A stretch of DNA of 64,000 nt from Yamagishiella unicocca (Eukaryota > Chlorophyta > Chlorophyceae > Chlamydomonadales > Volvocaceae). Positions within the stretch are counted from its first letter, which is position 1. Each line of letters begins with the position of its first letter. A program made the translations under genes and the position numbers. Where the stretch lies: assembly GCA_003116995.1 (NCBI GenBank), contig BDSL01000040.1:248001-312000 (forward strand), in the 5' to 3' direction. Shown one piece after another: positions 23,201-35,800 of the stretch. The notes under the pieces are model-generated. The model did no database searches and had not been told where the DNA came from. It was given only the letters and a program-made list of their open reading frames with translations.

Positions 23201-25965
23201 GCAGGTGAGGGGGTTTGAGGCAGGTGAGGGGGTTTGAGGCAGGTGAGGGGGTTTGAGGCAGGTGAGGGGGTTTGAGGCAGGTGAGGGGGTTTGAGGCAGG
23301 TGAGGGGGTTTGAGGCAGGTGAGGGGGTTTGAGGCAGGTGAGGGGGTTTGAGGCAGGTGAGGGGGTTTGAGGCAGGTGAGGAGGGTTGAGGCAGGTGAGG
23401 GGGTTTGAGGCAGGTGAGGCAGGTGAGGCAGCTGAGGAGGGTTAGGCAGATGGACGCCGCATCCAGCGTTCAACTCCGCGCCTCAGCATACGTGAACCTC
23501 CCCGCCCCCCTTGTTCCACGGTTTGTCGGCCGTGGATTCGCGGATTTTTCTCATCAAATCCCCGCCCCCCTTGCTCGCAGCTGGCGCCCAACCAACCTAC
23601 CGGCGAGCGACCTCGTCCGCCGCCGCCGCGAAGAGCCGAGGCGCCGCCACGCCAGCACTGCCGTACGACCACAGCAGGTTCGACAGCGCCTGCGGCGAGC
23701 GGAGTCCCACACCAAAGTCGGGCGGCGTCCGTCCCCACCCCCCAGGGAGGGCGCCGCGGTGCGTCCGTGCAGCAGAGGAAGCAGTGAGGGCCTTCTGTGC
23801 GCCAAAACCAAACTATTCCGCGCGCACGCGCACGCGGAACTCCGCGGAAAACACCCGGAAAACACCCCACCTTCCGCCCTGAGACACGCTCTTACACGCG
23901 TGTCTCAGGGTCCCACTCATCTGGTCGTCCGGGCCCCACCCACCCACCCACCAACCCAGCCATCCTCCCACGGGGCTTTCCTGACGAACCCACCTGGTCG
24001 TCAAAGGCTCGGATGCGCCCTGCCGCCGGCCGAGCCGCCGCGGACAGCAGCGGCGCCGCGCCCACATACCTCAGCGCCACCAGCGCCCACAAGCAGGTGG
24101 CCAGGGCCCGCGGGTCGGTGGCGACCACCGCCTGGACCTGGGGGGGAGGGGGGGTGCAAGGAAAACCCGTGTACGAAAGAAGGATCCGTTTAGGACAGCC
24201 GTTTGGATATGCATGCTGGAGAGCTCGGTGGGGGACCTGGGAGGGGGAGGTGCGCGGGAGCACTAAGCAGTAGCCAGATCAGGCAACGGCGCCACATCGC
24301 GCCGCAGCACGCCGCAGCACGCCGCAGCCCGGCACGTAGCACGGGGGGAGGGGCGGTGGCGAGAAGGCACGGTTACACGCGATAGGAAGCGGAGGGAAGG
24401 GTGGCGAGGAGACCCGGTTACACGCGATAGGAAGCGAAGGGCAGAAACTGACGTTCGGAGCTTCGGACACGCGGAGTGCATGCCGGAAAACTTGGGGTTG
24501 GCTTGGGTTGACTACCGAGGAACCTGTGCATGTGGCCCGTCGGCGGCCTGTTAAAGAATCAGGATCAGGATCAGGAACGAACTGCTGTGCGGTGGCGTGT
24601 GGGGCGCACGGGTCGGGGGTGAGGTTTGACGGCAGGTGGGTCTCGTCAGGAGCGGTGGCGGCACTTGCGGTGGCGGCACTTGCGGTGGCGCCGGTGGCGC
24701 TCACCGCCGCAGCTGCAGCAGCAGCCGCAAGCAGAGCCACAGCGGGGGACCAAAGCCGCGGCAGCCCAGACGGCTAACGTCATCGTCCGCCCCCTTGCAA
24801 CACCACCCCACCAACAACGCACCGCCCATTATGGCCACCGCCACCACCACCGCCGGCGCCGTCTCGGCCACCACCACCACCAGCACGACCCCCACCCCCA
24901 CCGCCACCACCACGACCACCGCCACCACCGCCACCGCACCTGCGGCATCAGCAGCCTCACCGCCGCCTGCATCAGCTCCTGGTCGCTGTGGCCCAGGCGA
25001 CTGGCGGCCCACAGCACGCTGGCGGCCGCACGGGGGCTGCAGCCGTCCCGGGCAGCTCGCATCTGGCGGGCAGCCACGGCGCTGAGGCCGGCCAGCAGCC
25101 CCTCGGGCAGCGCCAGCTGCTGGTTTTGCTGCTGCCTTGGAGGCGGCGTGATGGAAGATGAGGAGGCGGAGGAGGAGGAGGAGGAGGAGGAGGAGCACGC
25201 GGTGGATAGGGTGGCGATGGCCCACCAGGTGTTAGCTGTGTCCTGGTCGTTGAAGGTGGCCAGGCGGGGCACGCAGGCGGCCGCCAGCGCCAGGGAGGGT
25301 GGCACGAGGGCAGCCAGGGGAGCCTCGGAGGCGGCCCCACCGCCGCCCCTGCCCTCCGTTCCACGACTGTGGGCGTTGTCGCGTGCTAGGAGCGCGGCTC
25401 CGTACAGCGCGTTGCAGAGGGCCTGATTGGTTGCGTCTCGCAGGGTCGCTGGAGTGGTGAGGGCGCGCAGCAGCGCAACTGCATGCTGGCAGCCGCAAGG
25501 CGTGGAGAGCTTGGATAGGACCCATATGGCGGAGGCCAGGTCGCGGCTGCTGGCGCGGCTGCCGTCCGCGGTCAACGCTCTGAACTGGACCGCAAGGCCA
25601 TCCACGCGCGCATCGAGCTCGGCGCGCTCTGATGGACGCCCCCTCGGCAGCGGAGCCTTGACGAGCTCCCGCAGGCTTCTAAGGGCGCTGGATGCGCTCG
25701 ACTGGCCTGGCGGGGAGAACCCAGCCCGGGCCGCTGCACGGCGCTGTCGGGAGCATGTGCCGGGCTGAGGCCGGCGGATCGCATGGCTACGGAAGTTTGG
25801 TGGTAGACTGAAGTAGACTTTCCAGCTAGAGTATGTCGTTTCGCGCACTATACAGCGCTGCAAAGCGCGAGGCCTACATGGTTGCATGCGCATGCAGTCC
25901 AGCTGACCCGGCGTGCTACCTTTGTTATATATACTGCTTATAACCTTGTCAAGTGATGCTGTCAC
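20245..25965 (-). CDS. Octatricopeptide (OPR/FASTK-like) protein with RAP domain, probable organelle RNA factor
   Basis: Predicted organelle RNA-binding protein. Exons on the minus strand: 25965-24940, 24137-23994, 23689-23601, 23149-22936, 22450-22265, 21861-20245; phases agree and give 1091 residues from the first ATG. Starts at 25893 or 25887 would put an Arg/Ser-rich transit-peptide-like segment at the very N-terminus. OPR-like helical repeats are clear: RDLASAIWVLSKL, QDTANTWWAIATL, RAAASVLWAASRLG, RALATCLWALVAL, DDQALSNLLWSYGSAG, LQALSNCVWAFAAAQ, QAVANLAWSYASLG and GQELANVFYAAARLL. A C-terminal RAP domain (about residues 890-1000) shows ADLLVLYDGWLVLLQVDGPS then LRLLGDTLLRDRF. Poly-Gly and poly-Ala insertions interrupt both the linker and the RAP domain. 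Volvocine OPR proteins usually govern one chloroplast or mitochondrial transcript; the target is unknown here. Confidence 0.88.
21971..22010 (-). repeat. Dispersed short repeat, family 1 copy
   Basis: Contains cgaatccacggccgacaaac (the reverse complement of the family 1 core). It lies in OPR/RAP intron 5 just upstream of exon 6. Confidence 0.8.
23160..23440. repeat. 19-bp minisatellite in OPR/RAP intron 3
   Basis: About thirteen copies of gtgagggggtttgaggcag. On the gene strand the unit is pyrimidine-rich and ends close to the exon 4 acceptor, so it resembles a repeated branch/polypyrimidine region. Confidence 0.95.
23520..23559 (+). repeat. Dispersed short repeat, family 1 copy
   Basis: Carries ggtttgtcggccgtggattc followed by gcggatttttctcatcaaat, inside OPR/RAP intron 3 but in the opposite orientation to the gene. 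Confidence 0.8.
24154..24222 (-). repeat. Dispersed short repeat, family 2 copy
   Basis: Reads gtgcaaggaaaacccgtgta, cgaaagaaggatccgtttag and gatatgcatgctgga on the plus strand; the family order is on the minus strand. Located in OPR/RAP intron 1, next to the exon 2 acceptor. Confidence 0.75.
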
Positions 25966-28317
25966 GGCCTTTGTGTTGCATAATGCATTGCGGGAGCTGC
26001 GTCTCGCGTACGGCTTGAATCGTTTTGAACTCCCTTAGCAGCCGTGCAACCACTCCTTATTGAATTGGACTAACTGTGACGGAGCTGATTCCCGATACGC
26101 TACTGCAGGGCACATGGCATACCCGCAGCGCCGGTGTCGCTCCCAGCACGAACGCCTACAACGGCATAGGTTCCGGAGCTGGCCGATTTGCGACTGGGCT
26201 TGCCACAATTGAACGTGCCTTCGCATCGCATATTCGAGCTCCATGTGCATAGTTGAAGAGGAAGCGGCGTGAACTCCATGTGCTTTCTTTCCTAAGCGAC
26301 GGCGGTCATGCAGTACACGGACCCGACCGTCGACACTCGACCGACGCCTCCCCCAAAGTCGACGCCCGGCGGCCTTGACCTCGAGCAGTTGAAGTCGACT
26401 CCGATGCTGTTGCGCGCTTTGTTACCCCTGAGGATTTGGTAGCGAGTGTTTGGCGCTGCCCTTCACTGCTCGAACACTATGCGCCTCCAGGCCACTACTG
26501 CCATTCGATAGCCGAGCGCATCCCATTGTCGTACATGCGAACGGCGGACGCGAGATCCGCCTGGAGTCTGCGGATCCGGCCGACTGGCAGGAGCTGGCCG
26601 AAGCTGCTGGCGGAGTTGCTGCTGCGCTATCGCTCTCCACTGTACTCCTCTGCAATGGCTGGGGAGGAGCGGCACGCAGCGCCGGAGGCTGAGCGGTGTT
26701 TCGCCCAGGCTCTCTGTGTTCCCGGCAATGTGCAGCAGCGTGGAACTTGAGTAGTACCCGTACGCCTGAGGCAGTGCAGGGGGGGAGGTTAAGCAACCGG
26801 CAGCAATCCGGTCGGCCCGCCAAGCTACTTTATAGCGCACATGTTTCGTTGGGGATGGAGGAGCAGCTTCAGTCCGCGTGCACTTGTTTGCTGTAGGGTA
26901 GGGGTGCTAAGGGGCTAGACGGGATGGGTCACTGGGTGGCGTCTGGCGTGCTTTGGATGCACGGCGATAGAGGTCGCAGCATGGGAAGGCACCTGCTAAG
27001 TGCTAACTCCTGCGCCCAAACTGCGAAGGGTTCGTCTGCCGTCACGGCTGCCTGGGCTGCCGCTTCAGCCTCGGCGTTACATGGGAGTTGTCCTATGCCG
27101 TGAACGTCGAGTCAGGGTTTTTGGGAGTTCGGGATTTTGGGATGCGCTCTGTTCGTGTGCACCCTGTGCTCTATTCCTGCGCAACATGAATGGACCACTG
27201 AGTGGGCCTGGAATCTGCGTATCCAGTTGTTTACGTGCTTGTTGCCGCATGCTGCGTCACCATTTCCCGCATATCGCACTTGGTACAAATACACAGCCCT
27301 CGCCGGCCCCCGCTGACGTCAGGCGTGCCAATTCCAGACGCGGGAAGATCTGTTTCCGCGGCTATGTTTGGCCTAATAAGTGGACCCGCGGGACAACGGC
27401 CGGCATCCGATGCCCCAGGAGAGCGTCAAGGTTTCGGCGCGACCTCGCCGCTGTCTTGTGAGAACGCGGCCGCCGAAGACGAAGTCCGGCAACCCCCCTT
27501 CAAGCGGTTAAATCTGATTAAAAACTGTAGCCAAACGCCGCTTTGCCCAAACGCCTCCATGCCTTCTCCCCTACCGGTACGCGCACCGTCCCCTGCGTTC
27601 TGGGAACAGTTCCACAACCGAACTTGATCAAACTTTCGTTTCACCTGAAGTTAATGCACTCGTGCTGGAGTTTTCTATGCTGCTCCTTATGGACCGAAAA
27701 AGGGGAAGGGGGGTGAAACTGGCGTCTGAAGTTTACTTGAAGCAGCTCAGGCCTAGTGATTCACTAGCCTTTTTTCGCAGGCCTTTTCTGTGAGCTTATT
27801 AGGCGTAGAAGAGAAATGTAAGACCGATGCTCGCTGCGTACGATGCTACCGGTCGCTACTGGGTCGTACGAAGCGACTGAGTCCGCCCTTGCCGATATAC
27901 CAAGGCCACAAGGCTAGCGACGTCATAACAATCTGTCTTCTCCTCGCACTTATAGACTCACTTACTTGACGTCTGGCTTTCGAACTCGACAGTGCATTTT
28001 CAAACTGTCCAGATTTGAAAAGGTCCTTCTGTCATTACGCCAGGACTCAGCAGCTTCGACCGGTCCGTGTGCATTTGCTTCCGATCAGGAATAGGTAAGG
28101 CAGACGGCCACGAATGCAATCTGTGAAGCCCAGGGAGCGGCTGCTACATACAGACACCGAAGCGCTTTACTAGAGCCTGCCGCCTCTTTTTGGTTCAGGC
28201 CCTTAACCTATTGTCTTATCAAATTGCAGGATTGGACGCAACAGCTCTTTGGCTGGGCCAGAACACAACAAGGCGAGGGTTGACAAAAGCATTGTCCTCG
28301 CGGAGCGCGGGGAACGA
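25966..28317. other. Divergent intergenic region, possible decayed gene near 26.3-26.75 kb
   Basis: Lies between the OPR/RAP start and the pherophorin start. A frame at about 26374-26750 (+) stays open for over 120 codons and a second at 27202-27627 (+) for 141 codons, but neither matches a family I recognise nor joins to neighbouring exons. I make no gene call. Confidence 0.35.
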
Positions 28318-31300
28318 ATGGGGACCAGCACGCCATGGACGCTGGCTTGTTTCCTCATGACAGTGCTTCTAGCATCAGCGTTAAAGCTAGGCGCAGCTCA
28401 GGATGACGACGCACAGTACCTGTATGGGTTTCCTTTCTGCAAATGCACGGATTATCGTTGCACGACGTCTCCATACAAACCGGCTATTGCTTCTGAGGAG
28501 AAATTGGCGAACAACAATTACAGAGTGTGCTTCAAGTTTGTGGACGTGGGCTGCGCAGCTGGAAACGCGTGCTGCAACAGCATCCTCAACATGATGGAGA
28601 AGATTGAGATACAGGCCGGTGCGTGCATGATATCACTTTAATAGATAGCCCTGGGGACTGGCAACACTTCCTGGTCGGCGGCGGAAAGTCAGGGAGGAGG
28701 ACAGCTTGTGTGTACAAACAAGGGGGAAACGGAACCCCATGGGGAGCATAACCACCCAGATCAGATTGCGGATGCATAGCATGGGTGCGGAGGTCGAGTT
28801 GCCAGGCGTTAGCGAGCGCGATCACAGCAATTAGGACCCTGCTGCCAAGAGCGCTCCTGCGAACCCCTTCCCAGCATACTAGCCGGGTGCCAACCTTCGT
28901 TGCAAGCTCTTCACCATAACCTTCTGTGCCCAGGAACGGCCCTGAACCCTGCTCCTTGCACCTGAATGCGTCCCAAATCAATGCGGCCCGCAGACAAGGC
29001 CTGCAACAAGTCCGTCGCGGCCGTTACCTTTGGCGGTGTCACTCGGATGGGCTCTACCTTCTTCGACACGGCGTTCACAGTCGGCAAGGTTCGCGTCACG
29101 AATATTGGCGCGACCCGCGCGATGGCCAATAGCAACCAGCTCTGTTTCACTATCAGGCCGCCCTGCAACTCCTTCGACGTGTTCTTCCAGTCCGCCAAGC
29201 TAGGCGGTCCGGGTCTCTACCAGTACGCTATCTTCAATGAGAAGCATGACTGCTGTCCAACATGCGCGCTGAGGCCATCACCGCCGCCGCCGCTGCCTCC
29301 AGCTTCCAGTCCCCCTCCGTCCCCCTCCCCGCCTTCGCCTCCTCCATCTCCTCCGTCGACGCCGCCGCCGCCACCGCCGCCCTCACCACCACCCCCTCCT
29401 CCTCCCCCACCTCCTCCCCCTCCACCGCCGCCCCCTCCGTCGCCCCCGCCTCCACCGCCTCCTCCACCCCCTCCACCGCCGCCCCCTCCTCCTCCCCCGA
29501 GCCCCCCTCCTCCACCGCCTCCTCCGCCTCCGCCTCCGCCCCCTCCTCCCCCTCCCTCGCCTCCTCCTCCTCCTCCGCCCCCGCCTCCACCCCCACCACC
29601 CCCGCCCCCGCCCCCTAGCCCTCCTCCCCCGCCTCCTCCTCCCCCGCCCCCTCCGCCTCCGCCACCTCCACCCCCATTCCCCACACTGCCCTACAGCCCT
29701 GGCTGTGACTGCCTTAGCCCCCTGATCAACACCAACAGCCGCTGGAGCGTCACGTACCAGGGATCTGAGGTCCGTGCAACCAACATTTGGTACAACTTCC
29801 GCGTCAGCCTCAACGACGGCAGCAAGTGCACAGTCATGAACTACCGTAACGGCAGCTGCTGCGACGCCACCTTCTCGGGCCTCTCCCTGACTGTCCTTCC
29901 GGACATCCGGGACACCGTCACGGACGCCGTCGTCTACAAGGGCAACCAGCTGCTGGTGTCGACGCTCTTTGTCCACAGCTACGATTACGGAGTGCGCCTG
30001 CAGCTCAAGGACCCCATCTTCACGCCCTCCATGGCGGGGGGTGCCGTCCTGGACGTGTCGGTGGCTGTGAGCCGAGACATTTGGACCGACCCCACCACCT
30101 TCCCCTGCACTCAGTCCAAGTGGGACCCCACGGGCAAGGCCTGCGACTACTGGCTGCACGGCCAGCAGACGGAGCCCGGCAACCCGGAGATTGAGATGGT
30201 GGGTGCCCTGGGGTGCGGTGGGTGAGCTAGCGGCAACTGGGAGTGACGGGACGAGTTTTAACCGACTTGGGACTTCGTTCACCCGTCGCGCGTCGCGTTG
30301 CGGTGAGACGGTATGGTAGGTGGGTTGGTATGCTTTTGCGTGGCTGGCATAATACCCGATGCGTCTCCTTTGAGCATGAACTGACTTGCTCTCTGCTTAC
30401 TTGCTAACACGCGCGTCATTGCGCGTCATCCCCCACCGCAGATCTCCCCCGATGACATCCCCGGTTGCTGCCCCGAGGGCGTCATGCACATGTGCCCGCC
30501 GCAACCCGCTGCGTGCATCTCTGACCTGGCATCAAGCCCCTACACCCTCACGTTCTCTTCCAGCGCCGCCGTCGGCTCGACGACCGTCTTCACCTTCCAG
30601 CTCACGCACCGCAACCTGCGCAGCGCTTGCTCGGCCATGGCCATCGACAACCTGCTGCTCTACGTGGCCCACCCGTACGCCAAGGCCGGCGTCACCGCCA
30701 CGCTAGGCTCCATCGCCACTTCCGTGACGCCTGGCGCTGAGGGCCCCCTGTCGTACCTCAACATCTCCATGTCGTCGTACGCTTCCGTGCAGCCCAACAC
30801 GCTCACCGTCACCGTGGATGGCGCCGTGGCGCTGTCCGACCTGTGCGTCACGCCATCTGGCAGCTCGCGCGTGTGCAACTACGTGCTGGCCGGTGCGCAG
30901 CGCAGCAGCGGCTCCTCTCAGTCCTGCTGCCCCGCCGGCAACATCCCCGCCACGCTGCCCACCCACCGCCGGCTGCTGTCGGTGGACGAGGACACGCACG
31001 CCGCCCTGGCGACGGGCGGCTCGATCTGCTCCAAGTACGACGCATTTTCCGCCTGCTTCTCCATCGCGCCGGTTGAGATCTCGGAGACGTTTGAGGAGGG
31101 AATGACGTTCTCCTACAAGCTCACGCGCACCAGCTCCTCTGCAACCTGCCCGCACGAGTTCCAGGTTATGGTCTCGTCCGCCGCCATGACCTCGTTCAAG
31201 GAGGGCCGCGGCCACCTATGGGCCAGCGGCGTCCCCGCCGGCGACCACTTCAGCTGGCTGCTGCCGCCCGCAACCGCCGGCGACACCACGGTCGGCTCCA

Positions 31301-31473
31301 CTTTTATCGTGTCATTCACGCTCAAGGGCCGCAACCTGGACCGCCTCAGCCGGGTGTGCAATGTGCGCGGCCAGGACTCGTGCGTGTTCCGCCTGCTGGG
31401 CGCCACGGGCTGCTACGTGGGCGAGGTGGCCACGGACTTCCTGTTCAGCGGCGAATTCCGGCGCGCCGAGTAA
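28318..31473 (+). CDS. Pherophorin-family extracellular matrix glycoprotein
   Basis: Secreted hydroxyproline-rich glycoprotein of the volvocine cell wall or extracellular matrix. Exons 28318-28618, 28994-30198 and 30442-31473 join in phase to 845 residues. The ATG at 28318 is preferred over an in-frame ATG at 28249 because it starts a signal peptide (MGTSTPWTLACFLMTVLLAS, mature end near GAAQ). Residues about 33-190 are a first Cys-rich pherophorin domain (FPFCKCTDY, YRVCFKFVDVGC, ACNKSVAAVTFGGV). Residues about 193-331 are an almost pure Ser-Pro/poly-Pro rod expected to be hydroxylated and arabinosylated. Residues about 332-500 and 502-845 hold further Cys-rich pherophorin-type modules (CDCLSPL, CCPEGVMHMC, CFSIAPVEISETFEEGMTF, FSGEFRR at the end). 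Its partners are probably other matrix pherophorins. The poly-Pro rod gives a spurious poly-Gly frame on the other strand. Confidence 0.95.
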
Positions 31474-31827
31474 GAGGCGGACGGGCGAAACTTGAAACGT
31501 CAAAACTTGGTCGACAGCGTGGTCCTGCTGTTCCCGACTGGTTCTGGTCTGTTGCAAGGAATATATATGCCTGTAGTCTAGTGGGGGGGAGTGAAAGCAC
31601 CGCTTGCGTCCAGCACGCCAAAGTCAGGCGATGGGTAGTAGCAACGTTGGCCGTGAATGTATCTAAGACGATGGCCGAGCAGCGGGGCGTTGGTGTCGTG
31701 CGAGCGGTGGTCCGGTACACGCATGCACGAGGCCGGGTGCGGGTCGAGTGCCACGTAGGCGCGCTTGCTCGCTGCAGCATTCAGCGGGATTCCTATTAAA
31801 CACACGCGTATGGGAGGTGTGAGCATC
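31474..31827. other. Pherophorin 3' UTR and intergenic DNA
   Basis: Probable 3' untranslated region. No TGTAA close to the stop was found, so the transcript end is not placed. Confidence 0.4.
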
Positions 31828-32005
31828 TTCACCAGGGCAGTACGCCCCCGCAGCGTGCGTTAGTCTGTAGGTGTGCGACGCCCCGGCTCCCAGCTGGAGA
31901 TGGGCGCTAGTGCGGTATGGATGGGGGCCCGGTTGAGCGCTGGCCCACAGGTGGCCGCGGCCCTCCTTGAACGAGGTCATGGCGGCGGACGAGACCAGAG
32001 GCAGC
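31828..32005 (-). pseudogene. Inverted, rearranged pherophorin fragment
   Basis: On the minus strand, 31997-31938 copies 60 bp of the pherophorin last exon (31169-31228) with a single mismatch and encodes VSSAAMTSFKEGRGHLWAS. Further along the same strand (31890-31828) is GASHTYRLTHAAGAYCPGE, resembling the block that precedes this motif in the intact gene, but here it follows it. The piece is therefore a shuffled, non-functional relic of a pherophorin paralogue lying tail-to-tail with the gene. Confidence 0.8.
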
Positions 32006-32898
32006 CTGAAGGGTTTTAGCTGAGGATTAGGATTAGCTGCGTTCAACCAAGGTTGTCTGACGCATAGACATGACCTCCATTGAAGTTCTTAGCGACTTGT
32101 GCGCATTAATTGACGAGGGTACCGCACCTGGCTTAGACGCGACGGGGAAAGCTCTGGACGGGCGCCAGAGCGCGCTGTTGACATTTAGATGGCTGTTTGA
32201 CCCATGCAATTTGCCGCTGGAGGCAAACCGAGCAGGCAGATTTCGCTGGAATGGGTTTAGGAGGCCGCGCGTGCTTGGTAGTCAGTCCCTCAGCCTACCT
32301 AAGCCTGTAACGACTAACGAGCTTTCGTGCTTTCCCAGACGGCAATTTCGTGCAACACAGCCCTCGCACCGTGAGCACCGCCTCATTGAAAATACTCAAA
32401 ACATCACCAGAGGGGAGCGCTTCCTGAAAGCCCATCGCTTCGTTTCACGGCGTACATGGAGCATAATCCTGCCGACCCACGGGGCATAATCCCTTCCGTT
32501 CCCTTTTCCGCTGAACGGCTCATAACCTCTAGGCTAGCAAGTATTGAAGGCCACATTTTGTCCTGGCTGATTTCTTAATGCCTCAAGCCTCTTTGCTCTG
32601 AAATGCTGATTGGTCCTCAAAGCGATCGGTCATTGATTGGCATCAGGGAACTCCATATCTATATAGCAAATGATTTCCAATCATGTAGGGTTGCGGAGCG
32701 CGGCCTATTACCGTTTCACGGAATGGAGAGCGCCTTAGACTTGACGTACTACCCTTCTCACCTTTGGCAAGTTGGGCACCAAGACTTTTCATATCATGCA
32801 TGTAGCAATACTCATAATCCTACAGAAGGTGTAATAGACATTGCTTGCTTCTGATGTTGCTCCTCTAAACGACCATCGAACCGCGGACGCTGGGCAGG
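32006..32898. other. Intergenic, upstream of CFAP91
   Basis: AT-richer stretch (notably 32500-32860), consistent with an upstream regulatory region for the CFAP91-like gene. No coding block recognised. Confidence 0.4.
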
Positions 32899-35800
32899 AT
32901 GACGCAGCCAACGCGGCCATACGATGCTCTCTATGGTATGTGCAAATATTTCCGGCGATTGAGTTAATTGTGGAAGGCGTCGTTGGGTCTTGCTAAGCAT
33001 GGTAGGTCCCTATGCTCGCGCGGCCCTGCAGACACCACCTTCACCGTGGCCGGGGCCCGCGACCACTATCGACAGCAAACGTTAGGTGGTGGATTTAACA
33101 TCGAGCGGGCGCCCATTTACAACAACTTCTTCTCGGAGCTCCCGCACCATCCGGCCTCAACACTTAGGTGCGGCGAGCGCTTCCTTTTACCTGGATGACG
33201 TCGTGTCCTCCTATCGCTAGCTTACCGGGCAAGCGTCGCCCGCCGCACCGCGGCCCCACAGCGTCGCTTGTTCCCCAACACATGCACCGCACCGGCCCGG
33301 CTCCGCAGGTTGAAAAATGGGGACAGACTCCCCGCGTTTATCGATCGGAATTACCACCAGCAAGCCCGCGACGCCGGCGACCTGCAGCAGCGCAGCGACG
33401 CGCTGGCCGTGTCCGGCGGGGAGCGGCCCAAGTACTTCCGCCGGCCGCTGCTGGCGGCAGCTGAGATCCACGTCAAGCAGGCGCCGCTGCCGCCGCTGCC
33501 GCCGCTGCCGCAGTACCAGGACCTCAACGCGACCGCGCCAGCGGCCATGAGCGGCGAGCCGCGCAGCAAAACCATCGGCACGCAGTCCGACTTCCGCGAG
33601 AATGAGGCGCAGACCGCCCCTTGGGAGCCGGGCTTCGTGCTGCCGGAGCACCCCAGCGTCAAGCAGCAGGCGCTTAGCAAGCGCTTCCACACGGAGGGGC
33701 CGGAGGTGCTGCACCTGCGCGACTTGGCGTTTGCGGACGGGCTGCCGGCGGGGTTGCAGGAAGTGACGCGGATCGACAAGATGCGCGCCAAGCGCGCCTT
33801 CGAGGCCACGCTGCCGCCCATAGACGACGCGGCGCGGCTCCCGTTGCGGCAGAAGATGATCGAGGAGTGGGAGGCGCGCGAGTGGGAGGAGCGCGAGCAG
33901 GAGATCCTGTCCATCCAGGAGCAGCGGCTGGAGCTGCTGGAGAACGCGCTGCAGGTGCGGGGTGGGGGGGGGGGTGGGGGGTGCACTTGGGCGCGAGCGC
34001 GTTTGGGTTGCTGGCAAGGGCCTCGAGGACGGACATTAGGCAGCGTGTCGGGATGGACTGCGGAAAACGGACTGTGAAATCTGGCTGGGCGGCTGGCAAA
34101 ACACCCCCTTGTGGGGGTTGGGGGGTGGAGGGGAGCAGGCGGGCAGGGGGCCACGGTAGGGGGTGCCGTACTTTCGTTGCAGTCGGAGGAGCTCCAGTCG
34201 TCGCGGTATGGGTTGGAGGGCCGGAGGGTTTAAGGGAGCAGGACAGGACAGGGGATTGGGGCGGAAGAGGGGTATTGGCGCGGGAGGGGTTATGGGGCGG
34301 GAGGGGTATTGGCGCGGGAGGGGGACTCCATGAGGGACGGAGAGCACTAGGACAAGCGCATGGAGGCGCTGGCGGGAGCTACGAATGGTGGCTGGTTGAG
34401 GATGGCTACGGCTGTGGTCCTCTGGGGCAGCGGGCAGGTGGCAGCGGGCAGCGGGCAGCTGGCAGCTGGCGGCCAGGGTGCTGTTGCTGGCACCATGAGG
34501 GGGCCGGAGGGGCGCCGGTCTAGGCGCATGCGTGGGGGGGTGGCATGTGTGGGGGGTTTTATAAGAGAAACCGCGAATCCATGGGTGGGGGGGGGCGGGG
34601 GTGAATGGGAGGCCGCGGGCAGAGGCGGCTTCACGAGAGGGTGTGGTTGAGGGTGGGCGCAGCTCGAGCAGCCCTTGGGGTGCTGCGACGAAATGCTTCT
34701 TGTGTTGTCATGAGAGTGGCCCGGAAGGGTCGCCAACCGCGCGCTTTGTGCGGCCTCCTGCGGCAGCCGTGTTGTGGATAGTGGGGGGGCCCTGCGGAAG
34801 GGAAGGGGAGGGCGGCCCCAAACCCCCGGCATTCGGGTGCATTCGGGTGACGGCAGGCGGGTCACCACGGCCCCGCGCGGCCCCGCGCGGAGGCCCCAGG
34901 TCGACCCCACTCCGACCCCAACCCACGACTCCAACCCTCCATCTACTCACCTCCGTCTACTCAAGTCCAAGTCCTCCAAGTCCACACAACTCGAACCCTC
35001 CGTACTCTACTCAAGCAATCCCCTGGGTAAACCTGGAGCTATCCAACTCCCCTCTGCGCCTCTTCTCCCTGCCCATGGTTTCTGTCCTCGCCCTGCTACG
35101 TCTTGTAACCGGGTCTTCTCCCCCCTCCCCCCCCCTCCCCCTCCCCCCCAGGTCCGCGAGGAGGAGCTGGACGAGGAGCACCGTGCCCGTGTAGATGAGC
35201 GCAAGAAGGCCACGCTGGCGGCCCGGGCCGGGAAGTTCGCGGACGTGCAGGTGCGGGCAGGGAACGGAAGGGGGAGGGAGGGGTGGCTGGCTGGACGGTG
35301 CTGATGGTGGGTCCAAGGGTGCAACGGCTCGCCCTCAGGGGTGGTAAGGCCGGTGTGGGCTGCGTGTGTTTTAAATGTGCTGAGCTGAGCCGCGAAGGAG
35401 ACTTAGCGCGAGGAGTGCGTGTGTGTGTGTGCGACGGCAAGCCGCACTGCACGCGGGTGTGGCCCGAGTGGATGGACGGACGGGTGGATGGACGGACGGA
35501 CGCGTGGATGGATGGGTGCTGGCCGGGCGAGCGCCCCCACGCGCCCCCACGGTTACCTCGCGCGCGCGTGCTGTCGCCCCTCTCCCCACCCCTCCACGGG
35601 TCTTCCTCGACACTCCTCCACTCCCTCACTGCACTCCTCCAGCAACGCAAGTGCGAACGAGTCTACCAAAAAACATTTCCTGGCCGGCTTCGACGGTATC
35701 CCTTCCCTACCGGCCTACGGGCTTGCTCCCAACCCGTCCCCCTCCTCTTCCTCCTCTCCTCCCCCCGGCCCCCTGCCCTCCGCTTCCTACGTCGTGTGTA

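Noticed and set aside
23160..23440. Regular 19-bp array that could be mistaken for a CRISPR-type repeat
   Set aside because: There are no unique spacers between units and the array sits in an intron of a eukaryotic gene.
29217..29684. Long poly-Gly reading frame on the minus strand opposite the pherophorin rod
   Set aside because: It is the complement of the Ser-Pro codons of the pherophorin; the plus strand has a signal peptide, Cys-rich domains and consistent splicing.
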